A stretch of 15,934 bases of DNA from an uncultured Clostridia bacterium (GTDB taxonomy: Bacteria; Bacillota; Clostridia; Peptostreptococcales; Anaerovoracaceae), in assembly GCA_934278965.1 (NCBI GenBank), contig CAKQWL010000212.1:1-15934 (forward strand). Direction: 5' to 3'. The notes under the pieces are model-generated. The model had not been told where the DNA came from, did not search any database, and saw only the letters and a list, made by a program, of their open reading frames with translations. Below, piece after piece: positions 1 through 7,017 of this stretch. How positions within the stretch are numbered: position 1 is the stretch's first letter; every line of letters starts with the position of its first letter. The position numbers and the translations under genes are program-made.

Positions 1-128
1 CTGCAGATATAGCAGATGCGGATACTGTGTTGCCAGCGGCCGCGGGTACGATGAATGCAGCGGCCGCGCAGGTAGTCGGAGATTTGCCCGCGGAGGAAGC
101 GTCGGACGGAGATCCGCAGAATCCGTAA
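1..128 (+). CDS. C-terminal end of an unidentified protein (5' truncated)
   Basis: The reading frame that opens at base 3 runs without a stop to TAA at 126-128 and gives about 41 residues rich in Ala and Asp, ending in DGDPQNP. A hairpin terminator follows 28 bases later, which supports a real gene end on the plus strand. The tail is low-complexity and has no recognisable domain; a duplicated stretch coding for Ala runs (two GCGGCCGCG motifs near 38-46 and 60-68) is visible. In some clostridia an M23 peptidase of the SpoIIQ type lies just before spoIIID, and an Ala/Pro/Asp-rich tail would not be odd for such a protein, but this is only a guess from gene order. Confidence 0.5.
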   Translation, partial: ADIADADTVLPAAAGTMNAAAAQVVGDLPAEEASDGDPQNP

Positions 129-153
129 AAATCAGAACAGGGGCCGGAGCAAT

Positions 154-198
154 GAAAAGAACACATCCTATTCTGAATAGGATGTGTTCTTTATTTTT
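154..198. terminator. Rho-independent terminator between convergent genes
   Basis: A 17-bp perfect stem (156-172 pairing with 176-192) with a 3-nt loop is followed on the plus strand by a T-rich run to 198. It sits between the end of the rightward partial gene and the end of the leftward acetyltransferase gene, whose TAA stop (191-193) lies at the foot of the stem. It probably ends the rightward transcript and may also serve the leftward one, although the A-rich left flank gives that strand a weaker U-tract. Confidence 0.85.
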
Positions 199-637
199 CC
201 ATTTGATAAGCGGGGAGAAAAATGCCATTTCGAAAGACATTTTCTTTTCGAACGATATGGTAACCCCGGTGTTCGAAAAAGGATTTTGCCGTAACGGAGG
301 CGCGTACCGTGATCGTTTTCCCAGTCGCGCGTTGTTCCAGTTCACGGCAGATTGCTGTTGCGATGCCCCTGCTCTGATAATCTTTGTGTACAAACAATCG
401 ATCCAGATATCCGCACGGTGTCATATCGCCGAAGCCGACGATTTTACCGTTTTCGACGGCAACAACGGTATGGTGTTCCCGAAACGATTGATCCCATTTC
501 CGCAGATCGACGCTGCCGCTCGCCCATACGGCCAGCTGCTCCGCTGAATAATCCTTTGCGTTGACATGATGGATCGTCTGATAAAATAATTCGGCCAATT
601 GTTTACAGTCGGTAGGTTTGTATTCTCGAAGTTTCAC
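191..637 (-). CDS. GNAT-family N-acetyltransferase
   Basis: This 148-residue protein is the usual size for a single-domain GNAT acetyltransferase, which moves the acetyl group of acetyl-CoA to an amine. Motif A is clear: a beta strand (YLDRLFV, 78-83) leads into the Q88-x-x-G91-x-A93 pyrophosphate loop. A C-terminal SFFEHRGY segment (119-126) matches the motif B region of the family. The start is GTG at 635-637 with a modest GAGAG-type ribosome binding site. The protein resembles the YafP-like branch of small putative acetyltransferases, but the acceptor cannot be read from the sequence. It lies 97 bases downstream of spoIIID on the same strand and could be read through from it; no clear terminator separates them. 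Confidence 0.85.
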   Translation of the reverse strand: MKLREYKPTDCKQLAELFYQTIHHVNAKDYSAEQLAVWASGSVDLRKWDQSFREHHTVVAVENGKIVGFGDMTPCGYLDRLFVHKDYQSRGIATAICRELEQRATGKTITVRASVTAKSFFEHRGYHIVRKENVFRNGIFLPAYQMEK

Positions 638-734
638 GGTCCGCTCTCAAAATCTGTTTCACTAAAATTTACCCAAAATTCGGCTTGTTCAATTGTCTCT
701 ATACTATCACATTTCTTTTTTCAGAAAAAGGGAA

Positions 735-995
735 TTATTTTTTGCAGTGCGTATCCAGGTATTTCTTTTTCGTAGCGTTGCCTCCGCGAATGTGTCGTTC
801 GGCTTTGTTCGTGTCCAGAACAACTTTTACTTCGGATGCCAGCGAAGGGTTGATTTCAGACAGACGCTCCGTGATGTCCTTATGAACGGTTGACTTGCTG
901 ACTCTGAATTTTTGCGCTGCGCTGCGCACGGTAGCGCCGGTCTCCAGGATATAGCGGGCGAGTTCCAGTACCCGTTCTTCTATGTAATCCTTCAT
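735..995 (-). CDS. spoIIID: Sporulation transcription factor SpoIIID
   Basis: SpoIIID is a small DNA-binding regulator that acts in the mother cell during sporulation and adjusts the sigma-E and sigma-K regulons. The 86-residue product matches the family along its length: an N-terminal YIEERVLELARYI helix, a helix-turn-helix at about residues 20-42 containing VSKSTVHKD, the LSEINPSLASEVK segment, and the basic C-terminal stretch RHIRGGNATKKKYL that contacts DNA. It is slightly shorter than the Bacillus subtilis protein at its C terminus. The ATG start at 993-995 has only weak upstream ribosome-binding candidates. In B. subtilis and several clostridia spoIIID runs in the same direction as the following mbl/mreB gene; here the two are divergent. 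Confidence 0.96.
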   Translation of the reverse strand: MKDYIEERVLELARYILETGATVRSAAQKFRVSKSTVHKDITERLSEINPSLASEVKVVLDTNKAERHIRGGNATKKKYLDTHCKK

Positions 996-1034
996 TTTTT
1001 AATATTTCACCGTCCTCACATTGATATTTGGATG

Positions 1035-1046
1035 TGACTTGAGTCA
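1035..1046. promoter_or_regulatory. Short dyad in the spoIIID-mreB divergent region
   Basis: TGACT-TG-AGTCA is an inverted repeat with 5-bp arms, midway between the two divergent starts. On the minus strand it overlaps TTGACT, a possible -35-like hexamer pointing to spoIIID, but no good -10 follows. It may be an operator or chance. A clear sigma-E promoter for spoIIID was not found. Confidence 0.25.
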
Positions 1047-1117
1047 AATCGGGTTATACTGCAATATATGAAAGGCAGATATTGGATATGCCCGCGAAAA
1101 AAAGTCGTATTTCGTGC

Positions 1118-1146
1118 TTGGTATTTTCGGGAGAATATATTATAAT
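1118..1146 (+). promoter_or_regulatory. Sigma-A promoter for mreB
   Basis: TTGGTA (1118-1123), a 17-nt spacer and a perfect TATAAT (1141-1146) precede mreB. Transcription would start near 1153, giving a leader of about 55 nt. An AAGGAG ribosome binding site lies at 1195-1200, seven bases before the ATG. Confidence 0.8.
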
Positions 1147-1207
1147 AACTGTATGCGGCCAAGCCGTATGACGAGATAAGAGGAAACCGAAAAGAAGGAG
1201 AAAAAAG

Positions 1208-2230
1208 ATGGGATTTACAGATGAAGTCGGGATTGACCTTGGGACTGCAAATGTCCTTGTTTATATAAAGGGAAAAGGTGTTGTACTGAATGAGCCTTCC
1301 GTGGTGGCGATCAACAAGGATACGAATGAGATCCTTGCTGTCGGTGAGGAAGCGCGTCTGATGCTGGGGAGGACTCCGGCGAATATTGTCGCGGTAAGAC
1401 CGCTGCGCGACGGGGTGATTTCGGATTACGATATTACAGAGAGAATGCTGAAGCATTTTATCAAAAAATCCTGCAAGAGCAGCCGCTTTTTCAAGCCGAG
1501 GATCATGGTGTGCGTGCCGTCCGGCGTAACGGAGGTTGAAAAGAGGGCCGTGAAGGAAGCTGCGGTGCAGGCCGGCGGAAAGGCGGTTTATCTGATGGAG
1601 GAGCCGGTTGCCGCTGCGATCGGAGCCGGACTGGATATTTCGAAGCCGGATGGAATCATGGTAATTGATATCGGCGGCGGCACGACTGATGTCGCTGTCA
1701 TTTCTCTCGGAGGCATTGTTGCCAGCGAATCGGTGAAGATCGCGGGCGACAAGTTCGACGAGTCGATTATTAAGTATATGCGCAAGGAGTTCAAGCTCTA
1801 TATCGGCGAGAGAACCGCGGAAGAGCTGAAAATGTCGATCGGAATTGCTTATCCGACGGAGGAAACGATGACGCGTGAGTGTCGGGGCCGGGATTTGGTA
1901 ACGGGACTTCCGAAGACGATTGAAATCACTTCAAAGGATATGCTGGAAGCATTGGACGAGCCGCTTACGACCATTTGTGAGGCGGTACACAGTGTGCTGG
2001 AGAGAACTCCGCCGGAGCTGGCTGCGGATATCAGCAACTTCGGAATTATCATTACGGGCGGCGGCGCGCTGCTGAAGGGAATCGACAAGCGTATCGAAAA
2101 CAGAACCGGAATCAATGTCCGGATCGCGGAGGATCCGAAGTCCTGTGTAGCGATTGGAACCGGAAAGGCGCTGGATCAGATCGAGAACATTGAAAACAAT
2201 TCGATGAACCGGAGGAAGCCGTATCTTTAG
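1208..2230 (+). CDS. mreB: Rod shape-determining protein MreB/Mbl (actin homologue)
   Basis: MreB-type actins polymerise at the inner membrane face and guide lateral cell-wall synthesis in rod-shaped cells. The 340-residue length is normal. The ATPase core is intact: phosphate-1 loop GIDLGTAN (8-15), the EEPVAAAIGAG segment (131-141), phosphate-2 loop DIGGGTTD (154-161) and the adenosine loop ITGGGALL (282-289). The EEPVAAAIGAG stretch looks more like MreB than like B. subtilis Mbl, although position beside spoIIID is that of mbl in Bacillus. The short MGFTDEVG N terminus is a typical membrane-touching start. It has its own promoter and terminator, so it appears to be monocistronic. Confidence 0.95.
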   Translation: MGFTDEVGIDLGTANVLVYIKGKGVVLNEPSVVAINKDTNEILAVGEEARLMLGRTPANIVAVRPLRDGVISDYDITERMLKHFIKKSCKSSRFFKPRIMVCVPSGVTEVEKRAVKEAAVQAGGKAVYLMEEPVAAAIGAGLDISKPDGIMVIDIGGGTTDVAVISLGGIVASESVKIAGDKFDESIIKYMRKEFKLYIGERTAEELKMSIGIAYPTEETMTRECRGRDLVTGLPKTIEITSKDMLEALDEPLTTICEAVHSVLERTPPELAADISNFGIIITGGGALLKGIDKRIENRTGINVRIAEDPKSCVAIGTGKALDQIENIENNSMNRRKPYL

Positions 2231-2252
2231 GCCGCTCCGGCAGAGGAGAAAG

Positions 2253-2279
2253 AAGAGGCCGCCAAGTGCGGCCTTTTTT
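2253..2279 (+). terminator. Terminator of mreB
   Basis: The stem AGGCCGC (2256-2262) pairs with GCGGCCT (2268-2274) around a 5-nt loop and is followed by a run of six T. A-rich bases before the stem extend the pairing into the T tract. It starts 22 bases after the mreB stop codon. Confidence 0.9.
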
Positions 2280-2336
2280 ATAGGACGATGCCGGAAGACG
2301 GCAGCAAGACAATAAGAATAAAAAAGGAAAATCAAA

Positions 2337-3473
2337 ATGAAACTGGAATTAATCGCAACGGCGACCTTTGGGCTGGAAGCTGTTGTAAAAAGGGAAATTG
2401 AAGCACTTGGATATCGGATCCTGCGATCAGAGGATGCGAAGATCACTTTCCTCGGGGACGAGAGGGCGATTGCGCGGTGCAATCTGCATCTGCGCTGTGC
2501 GGATCGGGTCCTGATCAAGATGGGCGAGTTCTGTGCGGCCGAATTTGAGGAGCTTTTCCAGCAGGTCAAGGGGATCGCGTGGGAAGAATGGATTCCGCCG
2601 GATGGAAAATTTACGGTAAACGGTACTTCGGTCAAATCAAAGCTGCACAGTGTTCCCGCCTGCCAGAGCATTGTAAAGAAAGCGATCGTATCGCGGCTTT
2701 CGGAGGCCTACGGAATGGAAACTTTTCCGGAGACCGGCGCGCCGTATACGGTAAAAGTAACCCTTCTGCGCGACCGGGCAACGATCACGCTGGATACAAG
2801 CGGCGCTGGTCTTCACAAACGCGGCTATCGCGTGATGGATGTTGCGGCGCCGATCAAAGAAACGCTCGCGGCGGCCATGGTGCAGCTCTCTTTTTGGAAG
2901 TCGGGCCGTGTCTTGGCGGATCCGTGCTGCGGCTCCGGGACCATTCCAATCGAAGCGGCGATGATCGGGAGAAATATCGCGCCGGGACTGAATCGCAAGT
3001 TTGCGGCAGAGGGCTGGGAAGCAATTCCGGCGGCTGTTTGGAAAGAAGAACGGAGGGCCGCTTACAAAGCGATTGACTATGAAACGGAGCTTACAATTTA
3101 TGGCTCCGATATTGACGGAAAGGCCGTTGCTGCGGCACGGGAAAACGCGATCGCGGCCGGTGTGGACGACTGTATCCGGTTCCGGCGGCTGGATGTTCGG
3201 GATTTCCGAGCGGAGGCGCCTTCCGGCATCATCATTACAAATCCGCCGTATGGAGAACGAATCGGGGAGAAAAAAGCGATTGAAGCCATTTACGGAGCAT
3301 ACCGAAAGTTTTTCCAAGAAAACCCGGACTGGTCACTTTTTCTGATTACGACAGATAAGAATGTAGAGCAAAAAATATTCGGGCATGAGGCAAATCGCCG
3401 GCGTAAGCTGTATAACGGCCGCCTGGAGGTCTGTTATTATCAGTTTCACGGAAAGCGTCCGGGAAGAGAATAG
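2337..3473 (+). CDS. rlmL: THUMP-domain class I SAM-dependent RNA methyltransferase (RlmL/YpsC type)
   Basis: Members of this family transfer a methyl group from S-adenosylmethionine to the N2 of a guanine in RNA; E. coli RlmL acts on G2445 of 23S rRNA. The 378-residue product has a ferredoxin-like/THUMP N-terminal half (about 1-155) and a Rossmann methyltransferase half. SAM motif I is DPCCGSGT (195-202), an acidic residue pair follows at D258/D260, and the catalytic motif IV is NPPY (302-305). Length fits the single-function YpsC form found in Firmicutes rather than the fused RlmKL of enterics. An AAAGGA ribosome binding site precedes the ATG. No separate promoter is obvious in the gap after the mreB terminator, nor a terminator after the stop codon. 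Confidence 0.92.
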   Translation: MKLELIATATFGLEAVVKREIEALGYRILRSEDAKITFLGDERAIARCNLHLRCADRVLIKMGEFCAAEFEELFQQVKGIAWEEWIPPDGKFTVNGTSVKSKLHSVPACQSIVKKAIVSRLSEAYGMETFPETGAPYTVKVTLLRDRATITLDTSGAGLHKRGYRVMDVAAPIKETLAAAMVQLSFWKSGRVLADPCCGSGTIPIEAAMIGRNIAPGLNRKFAAEGWEAIPAAVWKEERRAAYKAIDYETELTIYGSDIDGKAVAAARENAIAAGVDDCIRFRRLDVRDFRAEAPSGIIITNPPYGERIGEKKAIEAIYGAYRKFFQENPDWSLFLITTDKNVEQKIFGHEANRRRKLYNGRLEVCYYQFHGKRPGRE

Positions 3474-3499
3474 ATCCAATTTCTTGAAATAATCAGAAA

Positions 3500-3540
3500 G
3501 TAAAGAAAATGTTAAGAAAATTGCTTGACGAAATCTTAAC
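3500..3540 (+). promoter_or_regulatory. GTTAAGA-type repeats around the nhaC copy 1 promoter
   Basis: GTAAAGA (3500-3506) and GTTAAGA (3511-3517) are direct repeats 11 bp apart. The reverse complement TCTTAAC (3534-3540) makes an inverted pair with the second copy, so the two arms bracket the -35 hexamer. Similar GTTAAGA repeats precede copy 2. Half-sites one helical turn apart suit an OmpR/PhoB-type dimer, but the regulator is unknown. Confidence 0.4.
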
Positions 3541-3553
3541 ACACCGATATAAT
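3525..3553 (+). promoter_or_regulatory. Sigma-A promoter of nhaC copy 1
   Basis: TTGACG (3525-3530), a 17-nt spacer and TATAAT (3548-3553) form a near-consensus promoter. Transcription should start near 3560, giving a leader of about 70 nt with an AGGAGG ribosome binding site at 3621-3626. Confidence 0.85.
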
Positions 3554-3561
3554 ATGAATTG

Positions 3562-3585
3562 ATAAAATATATTTTTATATTTTAT
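3562..3585. promoter_or_regulatory. AT-only palindrome at the transcription start of nhaC copy 1
   Basis: ATAAAATATA and TATATTTTAT form perfect 10-bp arms around TTTT, beginning at about +2. The same element at the same distance from the -10 box exists in copy 2. It could be a repressor site or a 5'-end hairpin that stabilises the mRNA. It is not a terminator: the stem is all A/T and no T tract follows directly. Confidence 0.6.
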
Positions 3586-3632
3586 TACGGAATTTTTTAC
3601 TTTTTTTATGTTTTATTTCAAGGAGGAAAAAC

Positions 3633-5117
3633 ATGGGCAGAAAAATCCCTATGTGGCAGGTTCTCATCGTGATTCTTTTCTCGCTGCTTTGCTTCGCTTA
3701 TGCATACGGCGTTCTCGGAAAGGTTCTCGGCGATGCATTTGCCTGCAGCTACGGCGAGTTACATATTCCGCTGGTAGTTGCCACTCTCTTCGCGACAGTA
3801 GTCGCAATCGCGAACGGCTATAAGTGGTCGTTCCTTGAAAACGGTATCTTAGTATCTATCAACCGCGCGATGGGCGCAATTCTGATCCTGATGACGGTTG
3901 GTATCCTGATGGGCGCGTGGATCGCAGGCGGCGTTGTTCCGGCGATGATCTACTACGGACTCATGGTGTTGAAGCCAAGCTTCTTCCTGATCGCGGCGTG
4001 TATCCTCTGCGCGATTTGCGCACTGGCGACCGGTTCTTCCTGGACGACGGTTGGAACCATCGGCGTAGCGCTGATCGGAATCGGAACAGCGCTCGGCATG
4101 AGCCCGGCGATGACAGGCGGAGCAATCGTATCCGGAGCGTATTTCGGAGACAAGATGTCCCCGATGTCCGATACGACGAACCTGGCTCCTGCAATGGCAG
4201 GTGCAACGCTGTTTGACCACATCCGTCACATGATGTGGACGGTAACGCCGTCCCTTCTGATCGCGCTGATTGTTTATGCGATCCTGGGACTCGGTCACTC
4301 CGGCGAGGGTGCGGATCTTTCGATGGTAACGATGCTTCAGGAAAACATCAAGGCAAACTTCACGATCAACCTTGCGATGCTGATTCCGCCGCTGATCGTT
4401 ATCCTGATGGTAGCGTTCAAGCTGCCGGCGCTTCCGGGACTGTTCGGAGGAATCGTTCTGGGTGTACTCTGCGGAAGCATCTTCCAGGGAGTGCATCTTG
4501 CGGACTGGTTCGGATATCTGCACTATGGATTCGCATTTGCTGATCCGGACTCGGTAGATCCGTTCGTAGTAAGTCTTCTGACAAGAGGCGGACTTGAGGG
4601 CATGATGTACACGATCTCGATGGGATTTGCGGCACTGTGCTTCGGCGGTGTTATGGATGCCTCCGGCATGCTGCAGACACTGACAGAGGCGATGCTCAAG
4701 CTGGCGAAGGGCAGAGCGGGCCTTGTAATCGTAACGGTTGTTACGACCATCCTTGTCAATGTTGTTGCTTGTGACCAGTATCTTTCCATCCTGCTTCCGG
4801 GAGCAATGTTTAAGGAATCGTTCGAAGACGCGAAGCTCGCACCGAAGAACCTTTCCAGAATCCTGGAGGATGCGGGTACGGTTACATCCCCGATCATTCC
4901 GTGGACAACATGCAGTGTAACGATGTCCGGATTCATGGGTGTTCCGACCGTACAGTATGCGCCGTACGCAGTACTGAATTATGTGAACCCGCTGGTATCG
5001 ATCTTCTACGGAATCACCGGTATCTCGATGGAGAAGATGACCGACGAGCAGTATGAAAAGGTGCTGGCTGAGAGAGAACAGGCAAGAGCGGAAGCTCTCG
5101 CGGCTGCACAGGCGTAG
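3633..5117 (+). CDS. nhaC: NhaC-family Na+/H+ antiporter, copy 1
   Basis: NhaC carriers are inner-membrane proteins of the ion transporter superfamily that exchange Na+ for H+; relatives such as MleN exchange malate and lactate with Na+/H+. The 494-residue product is hydrophobic throughout with about a dozen membrane segments. The family hallmarks are present: TGSSWTTVGTIGVALIGIG near 132-150 and GAYFGDKMSPMSDTTNLAP near 168-186, with conserved D173, S179 and D180, and a second-half GVMDASGML and ACDQYLSILLPG. The C-terminal end (EREQARAEALAAAQA) is a charged cytoplasmic helix. The start is fixed by AGGAGG six bases upstream. Codon choice avoids CGG for Arg, which suggests strong expression. 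Because of the metabolic neighbours, a carboxylate-linked antiport role cannot be excluded. Confidence 0.9.
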   Translation: MGRKIPMWQVLIVILFSLLCFAYAYGVLGKVLGDAFACSYGELHIPLVVATLFATVVAIANGYKWSFLENGILVSINRAMGAILILMTVGILMGAWIAGGVVPAMIYYGLMVLKPSFFLIAACILCAICALATGSSWTTVGTIGVALIGIGTALGMSPAMTGGAIVSGAYFGDKMSPMSDTTNLAPAMAGATLFDHIRHMMWTVTPSLLIALIVYAILGLGHSGEGADLSMVTMLQENIKANFTINLAMLIPPLIVILMVAFKLPALPGLFGGIVLGVLCGSIFQGVHLADWFGYLHYGFAFADPDSVDPFVVSLLTRGGLEGMMYTISMGFAALCFGGVMDASGMLQTLTEAMLKLAKGRAGLVIVTVVTTILVNVVACDQYLSILLPGAMFKESFEDAKLAPKNLSRILEDAGTVTSPIIPWTTCSVTMSGFMGVPTVQYAPYAVLNYVNPLVSIFYGITGISMEKMTDEQYEKVLAEREQARAEALAAAQA

Positions 5118-5205
5118 CTCGAATATTCGGATATAGTGAAATAAAGATAGACTTTTAGGTCTTTGAAAAATCAAATATTACCACATAACAGGGGTGAAAG
5201 GAAGC

Positions 5206-5241
5206 TCCGGATGCAGGTTCGCCCTGCATCCGGACTTTTTT
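5206..5241 (+). terminator. Strong terminator of nhaC copy 1
   Basis: TCCGGATGCAGG (5206-5217) pairs perfectly with CCTGCATCCGGA (5223-5234) around TTCGC, followed by C and six T. It is about 90 bases beyond the stop codon and cleanly separates the two nhaC units. Confidence 0.93.
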
Positions 5242-5258
5242 CCCCAAGAATCAGAATC

Positions 5259-5334
5259 ATGTTCAAACGATGTTCAAGTGTGATGAAAGCAGCAACATGC
5301 GGCCGTTAAGAGTTGCGTTAAGAAACTGTTAAAG
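5259..5334 (+). promoter_or_regulatory. Two sets of phased direct repeats upstream of nhaC copy 2
   Basis: In the 344-base gap between the two nhaC genes, ATGTTCAA occurs at 5259-5266 and 5270-5277, 11 bp apart. Then GTTAAGA occurs at 5305-5311 and 5317-5323, with GTTAAAG at 5328-5334, at 12- and 11-bp steps. One-turn spacing suggests side-by-side binding of a dimeric or oligomeric regulator on one DNA face, ending 23 bp before the -35 box. The GTTAAGA set has counterparts before copy 1; the ATGTTCAA pair does not. Confidence 0.4.
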
Positions 5335-5357
5335 TATCGGAATTGTCTGACGAAGCC

Positions 5358-5386
5358 TTGCTTTTGGGAAATATAAGGGTTATAAT
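5358..5386 (+). promoter_or_regulatory. Sigma-A promoter of nhaC copy 2
   Basis: TTGCTT (5358-5363), a 17-nt spacer and TATAAT (5381-5386). The remnant of the copy 1 -35 region (TGACGAA, 5348-5354) lies 11 bp further from the -10 box than in copy 1 and reads CTGACG rather than TTGACG. Confidence 0.82.
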
Positions 5387-5392
5387 ACAACA

Positions 5393-5420
5393 TAATAAAA
5401 TATATTTTAATATTTTATTA
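5393..5420. promoter_or_regulatory. AT-only palindrome at the transcription start of nhaC copy 2
   Basis: TAATAAAATAT and ATATTTTATTA form perfect 11-bp arms around ATTTTA, beginning at about +1. It matches the element in copy 1 in sequence and position, and the arms stay paired although the centre has changed, which argues that the symmetry matters. Confidence 0.6.
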
Positions 5421-5461
5421 CGGATTTTTTTATTTTTATATTTCTTAAAAGGAGGAAAAAC

Positions 5462-6946
5462 ATGGGCAGAAAAATTCCTATGTGGCAAGTCCTCATCGTG
5501 ATCCTTTTCTCACTGCTTTGCTTCACTTATGCATACGGTGCTCTCGGAAAGATCTTTGGTGATGCGTTTGCCTGCAGCTACGGTGAGTTACATATTCCGC
5601 TGGTAGTTGCTGCTGTATTCGCGACAGTAGTCGCAATCGCGAACGGCTATAAGTGGTCGTTCCTCGAAAACGGTATTTTAGTATCCATCAACCGCGCGAT
5701 GGGCGCAATCCTGATTCTGATGACGGTTGGTATCCTGATGGGCGCGTGGATCGCGGGCGGTGTTGTTCCGGCGATGATTTACTACGGACTCATGGTATTG
5801 AAACCAAGCTTCTTCCTGATTGCGGCATGTATCCTCTGCGCAATCTGTTCTCTGGCAACCGGCTCGTCTTGGACGACTGTAGGAACGGTTGGCGTAGCGC
5901 TGATCGGAATCGGAACGGCGCTCGGCATGAGCCCGGCTATGACCGGAGGAGCAATCGTATCCGGTGCGTACTTCGGAGATAAGATGTCCCCGATGTCCGA
6001 TACAACGAACCTGGCTCCTGCGATGGCGGGCGCGACCTTGTTTGACCATATTCGTCACATGGTATGGACGGTAACACCGTCGCTTCTGATTGCGCTGGTC
6101 GCTTTCGCGATTATGGGTCTCGGTCATTCCAGCGAAGGTGCGGATCTGTCGATGGTGACCGTACTTCAAGAGAACATCAAGGCAAACTTCAATATCAACC
6201 TTGCGATGCTGATTCCGCCGCTGGTTGTTATCCTGATGGTGGCGTTCAAGCTGCCGGCGCTTCCGGGGCTGTTCGGAGGAATCGTTCTTGGAATTCTCTG
6301 CGGAAGCATTTTCCAAGGCGTACCGATTTCAGACTGGTTCGGATACCTGCATTACGGATTTGCGTTTGAAGATCCGGATTCGGTAGACCCGTTCGTGGTA
6401 AGCCTTCTGACAAGAGGCGGACTGGAAAGCATGATGTACACAATCTCGATGGGATTCGCGGCACTCTGCTTCGGCGGTGTTATGGATGCTTCCGGAATGC
6501 TGCAGACACTGACAGAGGCGCTGCTCAAGCTGGCGAAGGGCAGAGGCGGACTGGTAACGGTAGCGGTATTCACAACGATTCTGGTAAATGTTATTGCCTG
6601 CGACCAGTATCTTTCCATCCTGCTTCCGGGAGCGATGTTCAAGGAATCGTTTGAGGATGCGAAGCTTGCACCGAAGAACCTTTCCAGAATTCTGGAAGAT
6701 GCGGGTACGGTTACATCGCCGATCATCCCTTGGACGACATGCGGCGTAACGATGTCCGGCTTCATGGGAGTTCCGACCGTGCAGTATGCACCATATGCGG
6801 TACTCAACTATGTGAATCCGCTGGTATCCATCTTCTACGGCATCACCGGTATCTCGATGGAGAAGATGACCGACGAGCAGTATGAGAAAGTCCTGGCGGA
6901 GAGAGAAAAAGCGAAGGCAGAAGCGCTCACGGCTGCGCAGGCGTAA
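5462..6946 (+). CDS. nhaC: NhaC-family Na+/H+ antiporter, copy 2
   Basis: This is the tandem paralogue of the preceding antiporter: the same 494 residues without gaps and about 33 substitutions. The changes are mostly conservative membrane swaps. The least conservative are HLA to PIS near residue 290, Ala to Glu ten or so residues later in the same loop region, and a GLVIVTVV to GLVTVAVF change near 370. The signature segments TGSSWTTVG and GDKMSPMSDTTNLAP are identical, so the ion-coupling chemistry should be the same. AAGGAGG (5449-5455) fixes the start. Its own promoter differs from that of copy 1, so the pair may be expressed under different conditions or simply raise dosage. Confidence 0.9.
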   Translation: MGRKIPMWQVLIVILFSLLCFTYAYGALGKIFGDAFACSYGELHIPLVVAAVFATVVAIANGYKWSFLENGILVSINRAMGAILILMTVGILMGAWIAGGVVPAMIYYGLMVLKPSFFLIAACILCAICSLATGSSWTTVGTVGVALIGIGTALGMSPAMTGGAIVSGAYFGDKMSPMSDTTNLAPAMAGATLFDHIRHMVWTVTPSLLIALVAFAIMGLGHSSEGADLSMVTVLQENIKANFNINLAMLIPPLVVILMVAFKLPALPGLFGGIVLGILCGSIFQGVPISDWFGYLHYGFAFEDPDSVDPFVVSLLTRGGLESMMYTISMGFAALCFGGVMDASGMLQTLTEALLKLAKGRGGLVTVAVFTTILVNVIACDQYLSILLPGAMFKESFEDAKLAPKNLSRILEDAGTVTSPIIPWTTCGVTMSGFMGVPTVQYAPYAVLNYVNPLVSIFYGITGISMEKMTDEQYEKVLAEREKAKAEALTAAQA

Positions 6947-7017
6947 TCTGATTCTAATAAAAATGCATATCCTGTATTAGCGGGGTGTGTTTAAGAAGAT
7001 ATGAATGTGGTAAAAAA

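Noticed and set aside
14..70. GCGGCCGCG repeats at the window start as a mobile-element end
   Set aside because: They are in-frame Ala codons of the partial gene, with no target duplication or transposase nearby.
152..547. 131-codon plus-strand frame starting at the terminator
   Set aside because: Its start lies in the terminator hairpin and it runs antisense to a well-supported acetyltransferase gene.
1931..2671. 246-codon minus-strand frame spanning the end of mreB and start of the methyltransferase
   Set aside because: It overlaps two certain genes and the mreB terminator, and its composition is that of an antisense shadow.
3562..3610. nhaC leader palindrome plus T-rich stretch read as a terminator or attenuator
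   Set aside because: The stem is purely A/T, the T run is separated from it by ACGGAA, and it starts at about +2, so termination there is unlikely.
3849..5174. Long open frame (441 codons) on the minus strand opposite nhaC copy 1, with a shorter one opposite copy 2
   Set aside because: It is the shadow of a strongly codon-biased gene: rich in Arg, His, Gln and Asp with no domain, no ribosome binding site, and a sense gene with clear family motifs on the other strand.
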